DNA of 64,000 nucleotides from Nemopilema nomurai (lineage: Eukaryota > Cnidaria > Scyphozoa > Rhizostomeae > Rhizostomatidae), in NCBI GenBank assembly GCA_003864495.1, contig ML133488.1:3012674-3076673 (forward strand), written 5' to 3'. Under the pieces are notes generated by a model. It saw only the letters and a list, made by a program, of their open reading frames with translations. It had not been told where the DNA came from and made no database searches. Of this stretch, positions 12,601-21,658 are shown one piece after another. The translations under genes and the position numbers were made by a program. Position 1 is the stretch's first letter. Each line of letters begins with the position of its first letter.

Positions 12601-15600
12601 TAATGTCTTAATTTGTTTTACTTTACATGGATTCCAAACTGGCACACAGTATTCAAGGATTGGCCTAACTAGGCTTTTGTAAAGAGCATTGAAGGTCTCT
12701 TTGTTGAAGAATTTCATGGTTCTTTAAATGGACGCTAAAACACCGCTAGCATTTTTTGCGATTTCTGCGATGTGTTTGTCAAATTTGAATTTGTTGTCAG
12801 CCATAATTCCAAGGTCCCGAATTGATTCAACTGATTTAATTATCGTATCTGTTTGTGTTAAATCATCTGGCATATAATATCAATTTTCTTTGATGGGAGC
12901 TACCCAAGTGAAGTACACTGCACTTATCACTGTTAAACGGAAGCTGCCATGTTTTTGACCAATTTTTGAGCGATTCAATATCATTTTGAATATGTGGCGC
13001 TTGACAGTTAAAAGGAGAATATATTTTCGTATCATCAGCAAAGATCTTGACTTGACAGTATTTTACTGTATGTATGTATTTACTTTATGTATTTGACAGA
13101 TCTTGACTTTGTCTGTATGTGATTCTAAACACCCACCTTCCTTTGTGCGACAACAGCGTTGCTTTTCGTACCCTCGTCACATCGCCTCATCACATCGCCA
13201 ATCTGTCTCAGACAGGTATTCATTAACCCTTCAGACAAAGCTTTTGACACTGATTCTTTTACTAAAGTAGCTCATCATTGAAAAACTATTAACGAAAGAA
13301 TGAGCAAGAGCATTTTAAGCATGATACTGATAGGAGTAAGATATAACATCGACCTTAAAGACACACATTCTTTGTGCTTCGGTCTACTGTTTGCTATTTA
13401 TCCCTTTTATTTTGAACTATCAAATAATTACACTTGTATAAATATTTTCTTTGCTAAATTGTGAACGTCCAGTGATTTCTTGCCAACTAGTATAAGCTGC
13501 GATGCATGTATCAACATATTCTGATTAAAGTCAGGTGTTCGATGCTGAAGGAGAAAGTAAGACAACTAATCTACAGAGAAAGTATAAAAATATATAAACA
13601 TATAGTCCAAAAACTTTTGCCATGTTGGAAACAAATTGAGAGGAACATTTGCTTATTAAAAAGATCTCAAACGAACAAAACACAATGAATTAAGCATGTT
13701 TCTGCTTCTAATTGTGTATCACGCAGCTTTTGATATGTTCAGTAAATCATTGAACTAGACAGGCAAGGTTTTTTGGGACTAGCCTTGATCAATTCTTGGC
13801 CAAACCTGCCTATGGTTGAGCTTTGATAGAATTAGAAACTGACATTGTACAAGCGGGAAATAGAGATGACTCAGATCATGCTTTGTTGAGTCTAGATGAT
13901 GGAGAAATGTTGACCTTAAGACAACGAGTCTCTGAACACATTTCTCGTCAAATGGATGTTCTAGACTTGCACTTGGGCTAAACCACTGTTAGATTTAGTC
14001 CATTGCATTCACATTTTCGCTTGAGCTTTTGACAGAATATACTTTGTTCAAATTTTTCTTAGATTCACGTCCTTCATCTGAGCTTTTCAAAGGATCTGCA
14101 TGTTCAAATCTTTGTTAGATTAACGTTGTTAGATTAACATCTTTGTTAGATTCTTTGTTAGATTAACATTTTTCTTAGATTCACGTCCTTCACCTGAGCT
14201 TCTCAAAGGATCTGCATGTTCAAATCTTTGTTAGATTAACGTTGTTAGATTAACATCTTTGTTAGATTCTTTGTTAGATTAACATTTTTCTTAGATTCAT
14301 GTCCTTCACCTGAGCTTTTGCTCTTTTCAATCTTTGCTCGATACAACCTTAATTCAGACCAAATCTGAATCTCATCTTAAGCTACGTTTCCATTTGTTCT
14401 GGATGAAGAGCGAATCTGGTGAATTGGCTAGGTCTAGAATCCGAGTGCAATGGAAAATGGATTAGTTAGCCATTTAGTTGTTCATGTTTGAGCATTTATT
14501 TAATAGATTTATTGGCAATCTTTGTCAAGAACTTGCTTGTCGTATGACAAGACTAGATGGTGATCTTCTTTGCTGATTTGGAGACTTGCTTGAACTTGTT
14601 CCTGGTCATGTCTTACTTAGATTTGCCTTGTAGCCAATGCATTGTCGGTAACTTTGTTCGTTTGAGCTTTTGGCACAGCTGGTTTCAAAACAAAATTAGT
14701 GGTTAATGCGTATTTTGTGATTTAGTAATGAGCTGTGATAGATATCCCCAGCGTTACATGCCTGAATATCCAAAGCTATAAAAATCCAGTGAAGTAGATA
14801 CTGATTCCTCTTAATCGTGAAATTAGTGTAGATCTTAATCTTAGTGTAGCCGAATCAATATTAATTCTATTTAGCGGTGCCTAATAATGTACGTGATTCA
14901 AATCAGACAACTTCAACAACATAAAACTAATTGAGAAGTTGAACGCATGGCAGAATGTAGACCTCAGACTTTGCATTTCAGAAGCTATGCTCTATCTTGA
15001 GTGATTCTTTAATGACATGCTAAGTTTTTTTCCACAATTAAAATTAACGATAGTTTCTCTCCTTTGTGGGACAATTGCAAACACATCTCTATCCAGTGCA
15101 AAGCTTTGAGGCCATTGTGTTTGCAATTTGTAAAACGTCGGGTTTTTGTGCTTTCCCTTTTCTGCCAATTCCTTTCTAATTGAAAATTTCTCGAAAACAC
15201 CTTCTGCGTTAATATGGCAACAATGCACCTTGACTTGACCTTCACAAGACCTTGACTTGACCTTGATTTGACCCTGACCTTGACCATATACGGTGAAGGG
15301 GTAGCAGCACCCAAGCTAACAGCGTGACATGGAGATGTTTGCCAAAGGAAGTTCAGTATCATAGGCGCCGACTACGTGGGGGCTTGGGGGCTCGAGCCCC
15401 CCCTGGGAATTTCGTTTGAAATAAAAAAGAATTGAACTGATGATACTGTAGACCATGATGTTATATCTGCTTTATTAAAATGTTTTGTTTTGTTATTATA
15501 CATACTACATATGTTGTATTACGTTATTAAAGCGACAGGTAATTTCTCTACCTTTCAACTTTTTTAATTTTTTTTTAAATTCAAATTTTGAGCCCCACCT

Positions 15601-18600
15601 GGGAAAAATAAAAGTCGGCGCCTATGTTCAGTATATTTATCATTCACATTAGATTCAAAGGAATGTTTCTTTGAAATATTAGCATTAACTACAAATTTTG
15701 CTACTATAAATCTACAAGTCAATCAATCAACCAACAAACAACCTACAACAAAACACAGATATCGCCATGAACAAGAAGTTCAAAGATAAAGACCATATAT
15801 ATCTTTTGCAGTGCCCCATACTTTGCATGCTCTGCTCACTATGTGCATTCAAAACAAGACTGAAGACATCGAAAGGCCATGACAGATTTCAACATAAAGA
15901 CAATATGCTACTATTTCACCTCTCCCTCAAACACCTCAAAGGTTTGGGTCGAAAACGCTTTTTGGGCAAACAATACGTTTTGTTGCGACGTAGGCTAACA
16001 GGTCTCGCACTTCCCTTTTTTTCTTGATTCCTGCAAAAACGAACCTTGTGCCTGGCTGGTACTTCCTTGGATTCTGGAAGAAAAAGTAAAGTTTTCTCAA
16101 AATAGCAATGCTTGTTTTTCCTGGCAGTAGCTTGCAAGCGTAAATTCTTCGACGAAAGATTTTCCTGCCATGTTCGATATTTCCATTGCTAAAGTCAACA
16201 TCTTCTAGACACTTGAGTGTGCTTCCGATGAATTTGCCGTTCTTGTTGAAAACTTCACCGCATTGATAGCAACGAAGGCAAGAACAGAACCTATCTCTGA
16301 CTTTAAACTCGACGCTGGCTCCAAATTGGTACTGCAGGTGGTCCCTGCTCCGAGCTGAACTCTTCGCGCATTTAGTCAGCGACCCAGACATTCTTATGAC
16401 CAATTCCATCATTTTCAGCCCGTAATCCTTTACTTCAAATGTTCTGGTGAATGTCGAACTGAATTGATGAAGGTCCCACTGGCGCTTGCCTTCAAACGGT
16501 ATCACGATTGGGCTGACAGTTTGCTCGTAAACTACGTCCACCCACCCAAGCATTTGCATGCGAAAATCGACGATTATTCTTTGCGGTGATTTGCAAACGG
16601 TGAATCTAACGAGCAAGGACTTTCCGTCGACCTTTATTGAATTTGCGGGGCAATAAGAAGGGGAGTGATAACAGTCTCCTTGCTTCTGCACTGGAAAGCA
16701 TTTCAGAATGTCCATGTGCTTGTCGAGAATGGCCAGCCAATTGACAAAGTCATCCGGGATGGTAGGCCAATTCATCATGACGGAGAATGGTTTCTTCACC
16801 CTTACCACGTCTCTTATCCTTATCGTAGCAATTCTGGAATTAGCATTAGAATCCAGTGCTGCGTCTCCCAGAATAATAGACACAAGGATGACTTTGGCGA
16901 TGGTGGCTGAAACAGACACCATTTTGCCGTCACCTTTGCCAGTACTTGCTTTTGTGATGCGGCGTTGACTAGTAATGCCTTTGTAGGCTCACCTTCTTGT
17001 TCATGCGTTTCACTAGAGCCAATGTGTAGCTTGGTCAAGGAAGCTTTCGGCTTCTCTCTATTTCTAATATAGAAACCGGATGCTTTCTATCTATTTCTAA
17101 TATAGAAGCCGGATGCTTTCTCCTTGAGAACAGGATGAATATTTCATTGAACCTAACCACAAGTCGTACTACTTTGACACTTGATGTCGCAGAGCTACGT
17201 CCCTGTGGATATTTGAGCCTCGTCGAAATCCCGCCAAAGCACGAGAGCGCTAGGTGCATAATGATAATAACAATGATAACAATAATGATAATAATTGTTA
17301 CTACCACCACTGTCATCATCAATTTGCATGTCGATATCTTCACCGTTATAAGACAAATAACACCTTTCTTGGAGAGGCCTTTGTTTCTTACACTGTTCAG
17401 CACCCTTCAATTAAAAAGTCAATTTACTAAATTCCGTGAATATGTTCAAATTCAACAGCAGATCAGAACCACGGAGGTGTGTATAAGTTGTCCGTGGAGT
17501 ATATTTAATTACGAATGTGTCATTGTCATTATAAGTAAGTGTCACTTTATTCAAAGTGGTGCATTGACATCAAAATGGTGCATTGACATCAAAATGGTGC
17601 ATTGACGTCAAAATGGTGCATTGACATCAAAATGGTGCATTGACATCAAAATGGTGCATTGACATCAAAATGGTGCATTGACATCAAAATGGTGCATTGA
17701 CATCAAAATGGTGCATTGACATCAAAATGGTGCATTGACATCAAAATGGTGCATTGACATCAAAATGTTGCATTGTCAAAGTGTTATTGATTCACATGCT
17801 GTGCTCGTCTTTCCTGGTATTGTTGAGAGAATGAAACACGCAGACCACTTCAGTCTCATTTCCTCATTTCCCTTCAAAACTCAAACCATTCAAATAATGA
17901 GTAGGGGTCACCACTTACCAAAACAGTCAATATAAACTTGGATACGGCCATGATTATAGCTTATCATAAAAACATTTGACATTTTGCTGTGAAATGAGAC
18001 GCAGTTGTTAAAGTGACGAGCAAGTAAGAGGCGTTTTTACGCACAGGTGGACACAGTCATCTAACGATGACGATCATCATATGCGTCTGACTTTAAATAA
18101 AATGGGAGGAGCCCGTTTTCTCTTCTACTTTATCCCAGCAAAGGCAAATTCGTTCCGCAAAAAAAGTTCTTTGGGTTCTGCAGGAAAAAGCACCAGTATA
18201 CCAACGAGGCAATGCATCTGCCTTTTAAAATTCACAATCGCCATATTTTTTGCAGAATACTTTCTATAGGGCCTACTACCCTGACGCGAATCTCTCTTGT
18301 CTATTTCCGGCAGCAGCACTAAAACTGAGCGATTGTAGGACTCAGGTCCGTTGTTTAGGTGGTCCTGCTTGTTAACAACGTCTTCGTATCTCTGGCATTG
18401 GTAGCGAAAACATGGTATCCTTTAGTCTTCAATTCGAAGGTGTAGCTTGTATCATATCTTATGGAAATAGTTACTTGGTATTTAATCGTCGTAAAATGCG
18501 CTGTAGATTAGTCTTTGCTAGTTAATCTGTTAGTTTCAAGAAATTCCGTCATTACGTGATCTTCAAATTGACCTTCAGCCAATGCCAAAGCTAATGCCTC

Positions 18601-20755
18601 GAATTCTCACTTAACAAGTGTCACATCATCTTGTCTTTTACTGTCGAAAGGAAAGCGTACAGGTTGAAAGTCGACATCCTGCAAAAGCTTCGTCCATGTT
18701 GGCATATACATTCGATAGCGTAGAACGATAACTGCTGGGTCTTTGCAAATGAAAAGTTGTCCTTAAAGAGGCTTTGCATCAAATTTCATAGGTTCCACGT
18801 CACAAAAGCCGGATGACTGGTAACAATGCCCACTTTTCACTGTTGGAAGCCATACCAGAACAGAACGTGCTTGTTTAGAAGAACAAGTCATTGCGCGATT
18901 TATTTCGGCATCTCCTTTCATGTCATGGCCTTGCTAACTATAGTCATGATTCGCCTGATGCTATCAGCTATCAGCGGACCGATACGCCTCTGCTGCCTCT
19001 GCTTGATAGCAAACTAGAATGACTGCCAAAAGTGTCTTCAAAACGACATTGGTCACGTTGGTGGTACGCATAGGCGCCGACTACGTGGGGGCTCGGGGGC
19101 TCGAGCCCCCCTGGGAGTTGCTTTGGGGGGAAGTTGCTGGGAATTTCGTTTGAAATCCAAAACTGGGCTGAAAATTCAGCGCAGAACAACTTAAGGAAGG
19201 TACATGTATATTCTAAGTCTCAAAAATGTAAAATTTATCTATTGTTAAAGAATAATTTGAATCAAATAAATCCCTTGTAAAAAATTTAGTCTAAACTTTC
19301 TGTCTCCTACGTCATCTGTTGATATTTTAAGTTGTCTATTGCAGAAATCGAACGGTGTCTTAATGGTCAAACTGATCAAAGGCAGTAAACCATAACCGAT
19401 AATTTATAAAAATGACATCCCTACTTTGGATGAAAACTCGAATTTAATAGCTCTCATTGAGATTTTGATCGTACCTGCTTTTCAAGATGGAAAAATTTGT
19501 TGTGAGACGGACAATAACAAAATGGACAGATGGACAATAACAAAACATGTTTATTCTATCGAAGAAACACTAATCAAAGAATTGAACTGATGATACTGTA
19601 GACCATGATGTTATGTCTGCTTTATTTAAATGTTTTGTTTTGTTATCATACATACTACATATGTTTTATTACGTTATTAGAGCGACAGGGAATTTTTTCT
19701 ACCTTTTAACTTTTTTTAATTTTTTTTAAATTTAAATTATGAGCCCCCCCTGGGAAAAGTAAAAGTCGGCGCCAATGGTGGTACGCGACGGCTTCATTCT
19801 TGCAAACGACATTCTAGCTTGCACTTGCCGAAGTTTACCAAATCTAAGGCAATCCTGAGGACGAATCGTTAGTAAGGACGACTGAAACTTTAGACTGATA
19901 CTTCAGACAATACCGAAAGACTGATACTTCAGATTAATACTGAAAGACTGATGATACTGAAAGATTGATACTTCAGATACTGAAAGACTGATACTTCAGA
20001 TTAATACTGAAAGACTGATAATACTGAAAGATTGATACTTCAGATTAATACTGAAAGACTGATACTTAAGGCATCTTCGTTGAAGGATTAACTTCAGGCT
20101 GACTCAAGCAGTGAGATAAAGGTTATAATAGAGACAAGTTTGCTCTTTGCAAGCATGGATATGCCAACAAAACTTAAGATTGGAAAGTTAATTAAATTTT
20201 TCTATCTCTTAGGGTAGAGGAGGAATTATGTTGCTATGTGTGAATGTAAGAGGCAAGAACATTCAGATTTTGTTTAAAATATCTTGAAAAACCACAAACT
20301 TGAAACATTTCTTAACTTGAATCCCTGTCTGGCATATCAAAAGTTTAAATGCTTCTTTTCCTGGGCAAAATTAAAACGATATTGTATAAAATAACCGAGC
20401 ACATGGTGCCCACGTGAAATACCTTTCGCGCAGTTCTCTTTTGACACGTGTTACTTTCAACCGCACATGTGATATCATTGCATGAAAATATCAGCAAACA
20501 TAATATCTATTCCCCATTTTTCAGCTACAAGAGTCATCACCAAAGTACAGGGAGAGTTTAGAGATGTCGAGCAAAAGCAAACGTGACACGCCCGAAACAG
20601 AGGACAACAAGCATCCCTTTCCAAAAACTAGTGCCCAGATGATTGGCTGGAGAGCTTCAAAAGTATCAACAAATGCTTATGGGATTCCCGAGTCGAGGGC
20701 AAGAGGAAAATGTGACGTTCTTCGAGTTCTACAGTGGCCTCACGAAGGACTTTGA
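3663..20755 (+). CDS. CIMIP1/C20orf85-like ciliary microtubule inner protein (3 exons)
   Basis: Reconstructed exons: 3663-3763, 3897-3978 and 20525-20755. The phases match (2 then 0), every intron is GT-AG, and the product is 137 aa, the usual length of this family. The N-terminal half carries the basic W-K-D-H...CPEKWGYL segment. The C-terminal half carries PFPKTSAQMIGWRASK, then ARGKCDVL and the ending LQWPHEGL. These correspond to the conserved WP..WGFL, IGWRS and REL.WP..G blocks of C20orf85. Family knowledge: these small proteins sit inside the doublet microtubules of motile cilia. An AATAAA lies at 20817-20822. Oddity: intron 2 is about 16.5 kb for a 414-bp coding sequence and contains other genes. 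The least certain step is the join between exons 2 and 3. Exon 3 alone is solid. Confidence 0.65.
4845..4970 (+). repeat. Dispersed repeat, copy A (unclassified family)
   Basis: Shares with 11347-11477 a chain of conserved words in the same order: TTAAAGTACTTTTT, CACT, ATG, CGTCGGAAA, ACCA, AGCTGA, then TGCGGATCGAAA, CACT and GAGGG. Copies are clearly homologous but diverged and unequal in length. No TIR, poly-A tail or coding potential was seen. Confidence 0.65.
5739..6344 (+). CDS. Orphan ORF of about 200 codons, function unknown
   Basis: Open from just after a TAG at 5736-5738 to TGA at 6342-6344. There is no ATG near the start. The first internal Met is in the PRMKRLDEF region. The product has a hydrophobic stretch (residues around LVELFNSAIIFAAACF) followed by a charged segment with KRLDEFKFVNRVREL and a Cys-containing C-terminus ending TPKPY. 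A frame this long is unusual in such AT-rich DNA. A decayed gene or mobile-element ORF is therefore more likely than chance. I do not recognise the family. A second open frame (6098-6433) overlaps it and looks like a shadow or the result of a frameshift. Confidence 0.35.
   Translation, partial: KLRKWEVLSDNAPEWYTTGPLITVPLVTLVELFNSAIIFAAACFPTINEWVPRMKRLDEFKFVNRVRELGTTFPDETGPMHKFHGNFESATVKTIYILMNRLTMDDVCKYTKSLYVYKSLCVSEVLTQKQGKLDVLYAQSRQGADPAKKSDVREHLSVCAKNHGLCRPRVQTIIPSTAKYGLYSHLAKRSNVNLPQTPKPY
8388..8475 (+). repeat. Dispersed repeat, copy B
   Basis: Matches copies A, C and D in order: GCGGAACATGATTTGTGCAT, ACTTAA, ACTTTTCGT, CGACACTC, GCATGCA, ATCGGAGAATCACC, GAAAG. It is the most diverged of the four, and the 3' TGCGGATCGAAA block is not clear. 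Confidence 0.55.
9428..10333 (+). CDS. Intronless class A (rhodopsin-like) G-protein-coupled receptor
   Basis: A 301-aa single-exon receptor with seven hydrophobic segments, at about residues 13-34, 46-68, 81-108, 130-150, 166-190, 218-245 and 259-281. Family landmarks are Asp55 in TM2 (SISDGL), Cys81 at the start of TM3, the ERY motif at 109-111, Trp137 in TM4, CMLP at 234-237 (standard CWxP) and DPFIY at 271-275 (standard NPxxY). The N-terminus is short and there is no signal peptide. The second extracellular loop (about 151-165) has no cysteine, so the usual TM3-ECL2 disulfide cannot form. It lies inside intron 2 of the CIMIP1-like gene on the same strand, with its own AATAAA at 10418-10423. 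It looks like a member of a lineage-specific orphan receptor expansion. The ligand cannot be inferred. Confidence 0.9.
   Translation: MAVEYSCIPSSTGSFSLILICLALPFHVLIAKILAKDLDLCLPRHKILFCVSISDGLQIAVTALLTSIMRTLHLTTASDVCLLLRKITLFNAVTTYVVSSLSLVALSVERYVACVHSFRLYEYLTNRRVYSALVLFWVLGCVLGIYAVLVDDIASKETIVGETKSFQIIASSVTLVTTAIISVVQVVLFRLSQKKLSQVSPTAFGSDAEYSELWKKQIKVAVIAGMVVLAYIICMLPLAIVFTLDLCGAVAIDTSLRTSVVAFAMANTLADPFIYGIGILDTRRAIKKHIRYITNFVRDRY
11347..11477 (+). repeat. Dispersed repeat, copy C (best preserved)
   Basis: Contains the fullest form of the family: AGTGGAACCAGATATTTTG, ATTAAGTACTTTTT, GGTACATGCAATCGTCGGAA, GTGACCAAAAGCTGATAAAA, TGCGGATCGAAAGCACTGGA, then GGGCTTAAATAAAA. It is the reference copy for comparing A, B and D. 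Confidence 0.65.
11953..12050 (+). repeat. Dispersed repeat, copy D
   Basis: Same order of words as copy C: AGCGGAAACATAATTTTTGT, TTTAATACTTTCTC, ACGCAAACATTGGAAAACA, GCCAAAAGCAAAG. It lacks a clear TGCGGATCGAAA block. It lies about 480 bp downstream of copy C in the same orientation. Confidence 0.5.
12211..13070 (-). pseudogene. Decayed LINE reverse transcriptase, C-terminal part of ORF2
   Basis: Read on the - strand, the catalytic box FADDTKIY lies near 13030. It is followed by NSDKCSVLHLG, a frameshifted linker, then LVRPILEYCVPVWNP, QRRATKLV and RRRRGDMITTFKI. After an in-frame TAA in place of a sense codon at about 12316-12318, the sequence continues with LWNNLPATIV to a final stop at 12211-12213. 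This order is that of a jockey/CR1-type non-LTR retrotransposon from RT motif C to the C-terminus. At least one frameshift and two in-frame stops show it is dead. The upstream RT and endonuclease domains are missing (5' truncation is usual for LINEs). The clade is not resolved by eye. Confidence 0.85.
14058..14320. repeat. 116-bp tandem repeat, about 2.3 units
   Basis: Units begin CTTAGATTCACGTCCTTCA at 14058, 14174 and 14290. Each unit itself contains several copies of TTTGTTAGATTAACA, so it is a nested repeat. There is no coding potential. It lies between the LINE remnant and the 15.36-kb transposon. Confidence 0.85.
15224..15290. repeat. Short TGACCTTGACT-rich simple repeat
   Basis: A run of variants of TTGACCTTGA and TTGACTTGACC. 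The repeated TGACCT words resemble nuclear-receptor half-sites, but a degenerate simple repeat is explanation enough. Confidence 0.6.
15352..15634. mobile_element. hAT-like non-autonomous element (267 bp) with 8-bp TSD
   Basis: The element spans 15360-15626. Its terminal inverted repeat starts CATAGGCGCCGACT and is perfect at both ends over 14 bp. It is flanked by the direct repeat TTCAGTAT at 15352-15359 and 15627-15634. An 8-bp target duplication is the hallmark of the hAT superfamily. A GC-rich subterminal palindrome (GGGGGCTCGAGCCCCC) follows the left end, and a TGAGCCCCACCTGGGA segment precedes the right end. There is no coding capacity. It is an internally deleted relative of the copy at 19069-19777. 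Intact TSD and TIRs suggest a fairly recent insertion. Confidence 0.9.
15936..16922 (-). CDS. Unrecognised secreted cysteine-rich protein, intronless
   Basis: 328 aa from ATG at 16922. Residues 1-22 (MVSVSATIAKVILVSIILGD) form a plausible signal peptide. Twelve cysteines follow at about 75, 84, 91, 110, 185, 213, 215, 218, 221, 238, 263 and 319. Four of them sit close together as CSCLRCYQC. There is no transmembrane segment after the signal, so I infer a secreted, disulfide-bonded protein. I do not recognise the family. A broken relative lies 1.2 kb away at about 18.09-18.93 kb and aligns over most of the length, which supports this being a real gene family. The gene lies antisense in the large CIMIP1-like intron. 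The very C-terminus is less certain than residues 60-300. Confidence 0.65.
   Translation of the reverse strand: MVSVSATIAKVILVSIILGDAALDSNANSRIATIRIRDVVRVKKPFSVMMNWPTIPDDFVNWLAILDKHMDILKCFPVQKQGDCYHSPSYCPANSIKVDGKSLLVRFTVCKSPQRIIVDFRMQMLGWVDVVYEQTVSPIVIPFEGKRQWDLHQFSSTFTRTFEVKDYGLKMMELVIRMSGSLTKCAKSSARSRDHLQYQFGASVEFKVRDRFCSCLRCYQCGEVFNKNGKFIGSTLKCLEDVDFSNGNIEHGRKIFRRRIYACKLLPGKTSIAILRKLYFFFQNPRKYQPGTRFVFAGIKKKREVRDLLAYVATKRIVCPKSVFDPNL
17045..17120. repeat. Tandem duplication of about 33 bp
   Basis: TATTTCTAATATAGAAACCGG and its near copy, each followed by GATGCTTTCT, are repeated back to back upstream of the secreted-protein gene. The array is too short to classify further. Confidence 0.6.
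17559..17779. repeat. 19-bp minisatellite, 11 units, each with a CRE/AP-1-like core
   Basis: Eleven head-to-tail units of GTGCATTGACATCAAAATG start at 17559 and repeat every 19 bp to 17767, followed by a degenerate part-unit. Every unit carries TGACATCA. The third carries TGACGTCA (17603-17610), the full palindromic CRE. Units are otherwise almost identical. The array sits between the secreted-protein gene and its pseudogene. Confidence 0.95.
18085..18930 (-). pseudogene. Broken paralogue of the secreted protein at 15936-16922
   Basis: On the - strand, segments match the intact gene in order. LVLLNKHV matches its LAILDKHM. GHCYQSSGFC matches GDCYHSPSYC. FICKDPAVIVLRYRMYMPTW matches the TVCKSPQRIIVDFRMQMLGW region. 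VRFPFDSKRQ matches VIPFEGKRQ. PCFRYQCQRYEDVVNK matches CLRCYQCGEVFNK. LFLRNEFAFAGIK matches the YQPGTRFVFAGIK region. The copy has in-frame stops, for example after KPL near 18765 and after TLVK near 18608, and at least two frame changes. It cannot encode a full protein. It is a tandem duplicate that decayed. Confidence 0.8.
19061..19785. mobile_element. hAT-like non-autonomous element (709 bp) with 8-bp TSD
   Basis: The element spans 19069-19777 and is flanked by GTGGTACG at 19061-19068 and 19778-19785. The left end CATAGGCGCCGACT matches the 15360 copy exactly. The right end has one mismatch (CAATG for CTATG). The outer 90 bp on the left and about 200 bp on the right align with the shorter copy. 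About 440 bp in the middle is present only here. It has no transposase ORF, so it depended on an autonomous relative elsewhere. Confidence 0.9.
19900..20065. repeat. Degenerate tandem repeat of ACTGATACTTCAGATTAAT type
   Basis: Imperfect copies of AAAGACTGATACTTCAGATT, with length variants, run through the interval directly after the 709-bp transposon. There is no coding potential. Confidence 0.8.
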
Positions 20756-20816
20756 CCTGCCATTATGTAAAGGAAGCTACTTATCATTATTATCTACCTT
20801 TGACTGATTTGATGAA

Positions 20817-20822
20817 AATAAA
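20817..20822 (+). promoter_or_regulatory. Polyadenylation signal AATAAA
   Basis: Lies 62 bases after the CIMIP1-like stop codon, in the right orientation and distance. Confidence 0.6.
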
Positions 20823-21658
20823 CATGTAAAAATGCAAGATCATTCCAATGGGAAAGTAAGGACATTGAATTGTGTTCGCTTTTTGTTTTGAAAGTTACTT
20901 TATTAAAAAGCAGCTGTATAAGCAACTTGTGAATTCTCTCACTGAATTTGGAGATTATAATAGCTCTCTTGCTATTAGACTTGATTTATCAACTAAGAAT
21001 ATGAAATAACAATTCCCATTTTGATGAGATTTGGTAACAAAATATTCACCCAATTCCTTTATCTATCAGGCCAGGAAAGCAAATAAAACATTCTTCACCT
21101 TGTAGAATTTTGAGCAAGTAAATGATTGCTTATTTGGGTCATCAGCTGCAGCAAAGGACCAAACCCTCTGCCTATAATTTGGAGGGCTGCACATCTCCAA
21201 ATAATATCATTAATTCACTAACAGCTTATCCCACAGTCCTCGAGTTGTTGACAATGACAATACTCTTAAAGCTCTCAACTCTTTCCACTTACCCACCAAT
21301 TCCTTGCTAGAAGACCTACCTTCACCTCCCTTAACATATTAATTTTAGATCCTTACAATGACATTGGGAATACACTCAGATTGAAAATGAGAACATGAAC
21401 CAGTTCAAATGACTGACTACATATGGTATGAAAAACATCTTGAAAAAGCCCATCATTTCAGTTTAAAACATTTTAAATTCATGAAAGCTTATATGAAAAC
21501 ATTGAAATGGAAAAAATTTACAATTGATTATGAACTATACGCTTGTTAGCTAACTTTGTAGCAAAAAGTCCTTTGATTTAAATCAACTTCTTGCATGCCA
21601 AAACATCTTTTCGGTGCCAGTCATGAGATTGCCAGAATATATTAAAAACGAGCGAAAA
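20823..21658. other. Intergenic, convergent gene ends
   Basis: The space between the 3' end of the CIMIP1-like gene (+) and the stop of OMA1 (-). AT-rich, presumably both 3' UTRs. No other feature was seen. Confidence 0.5.

Noticed and set aside
16665..16968. Two + strand ORFs of about 80 codons opposite the secreted-protein gene
   Set aside because: They are shadows of the - strand coding sequence, whose reality is supported by the paralogous pseudogene.
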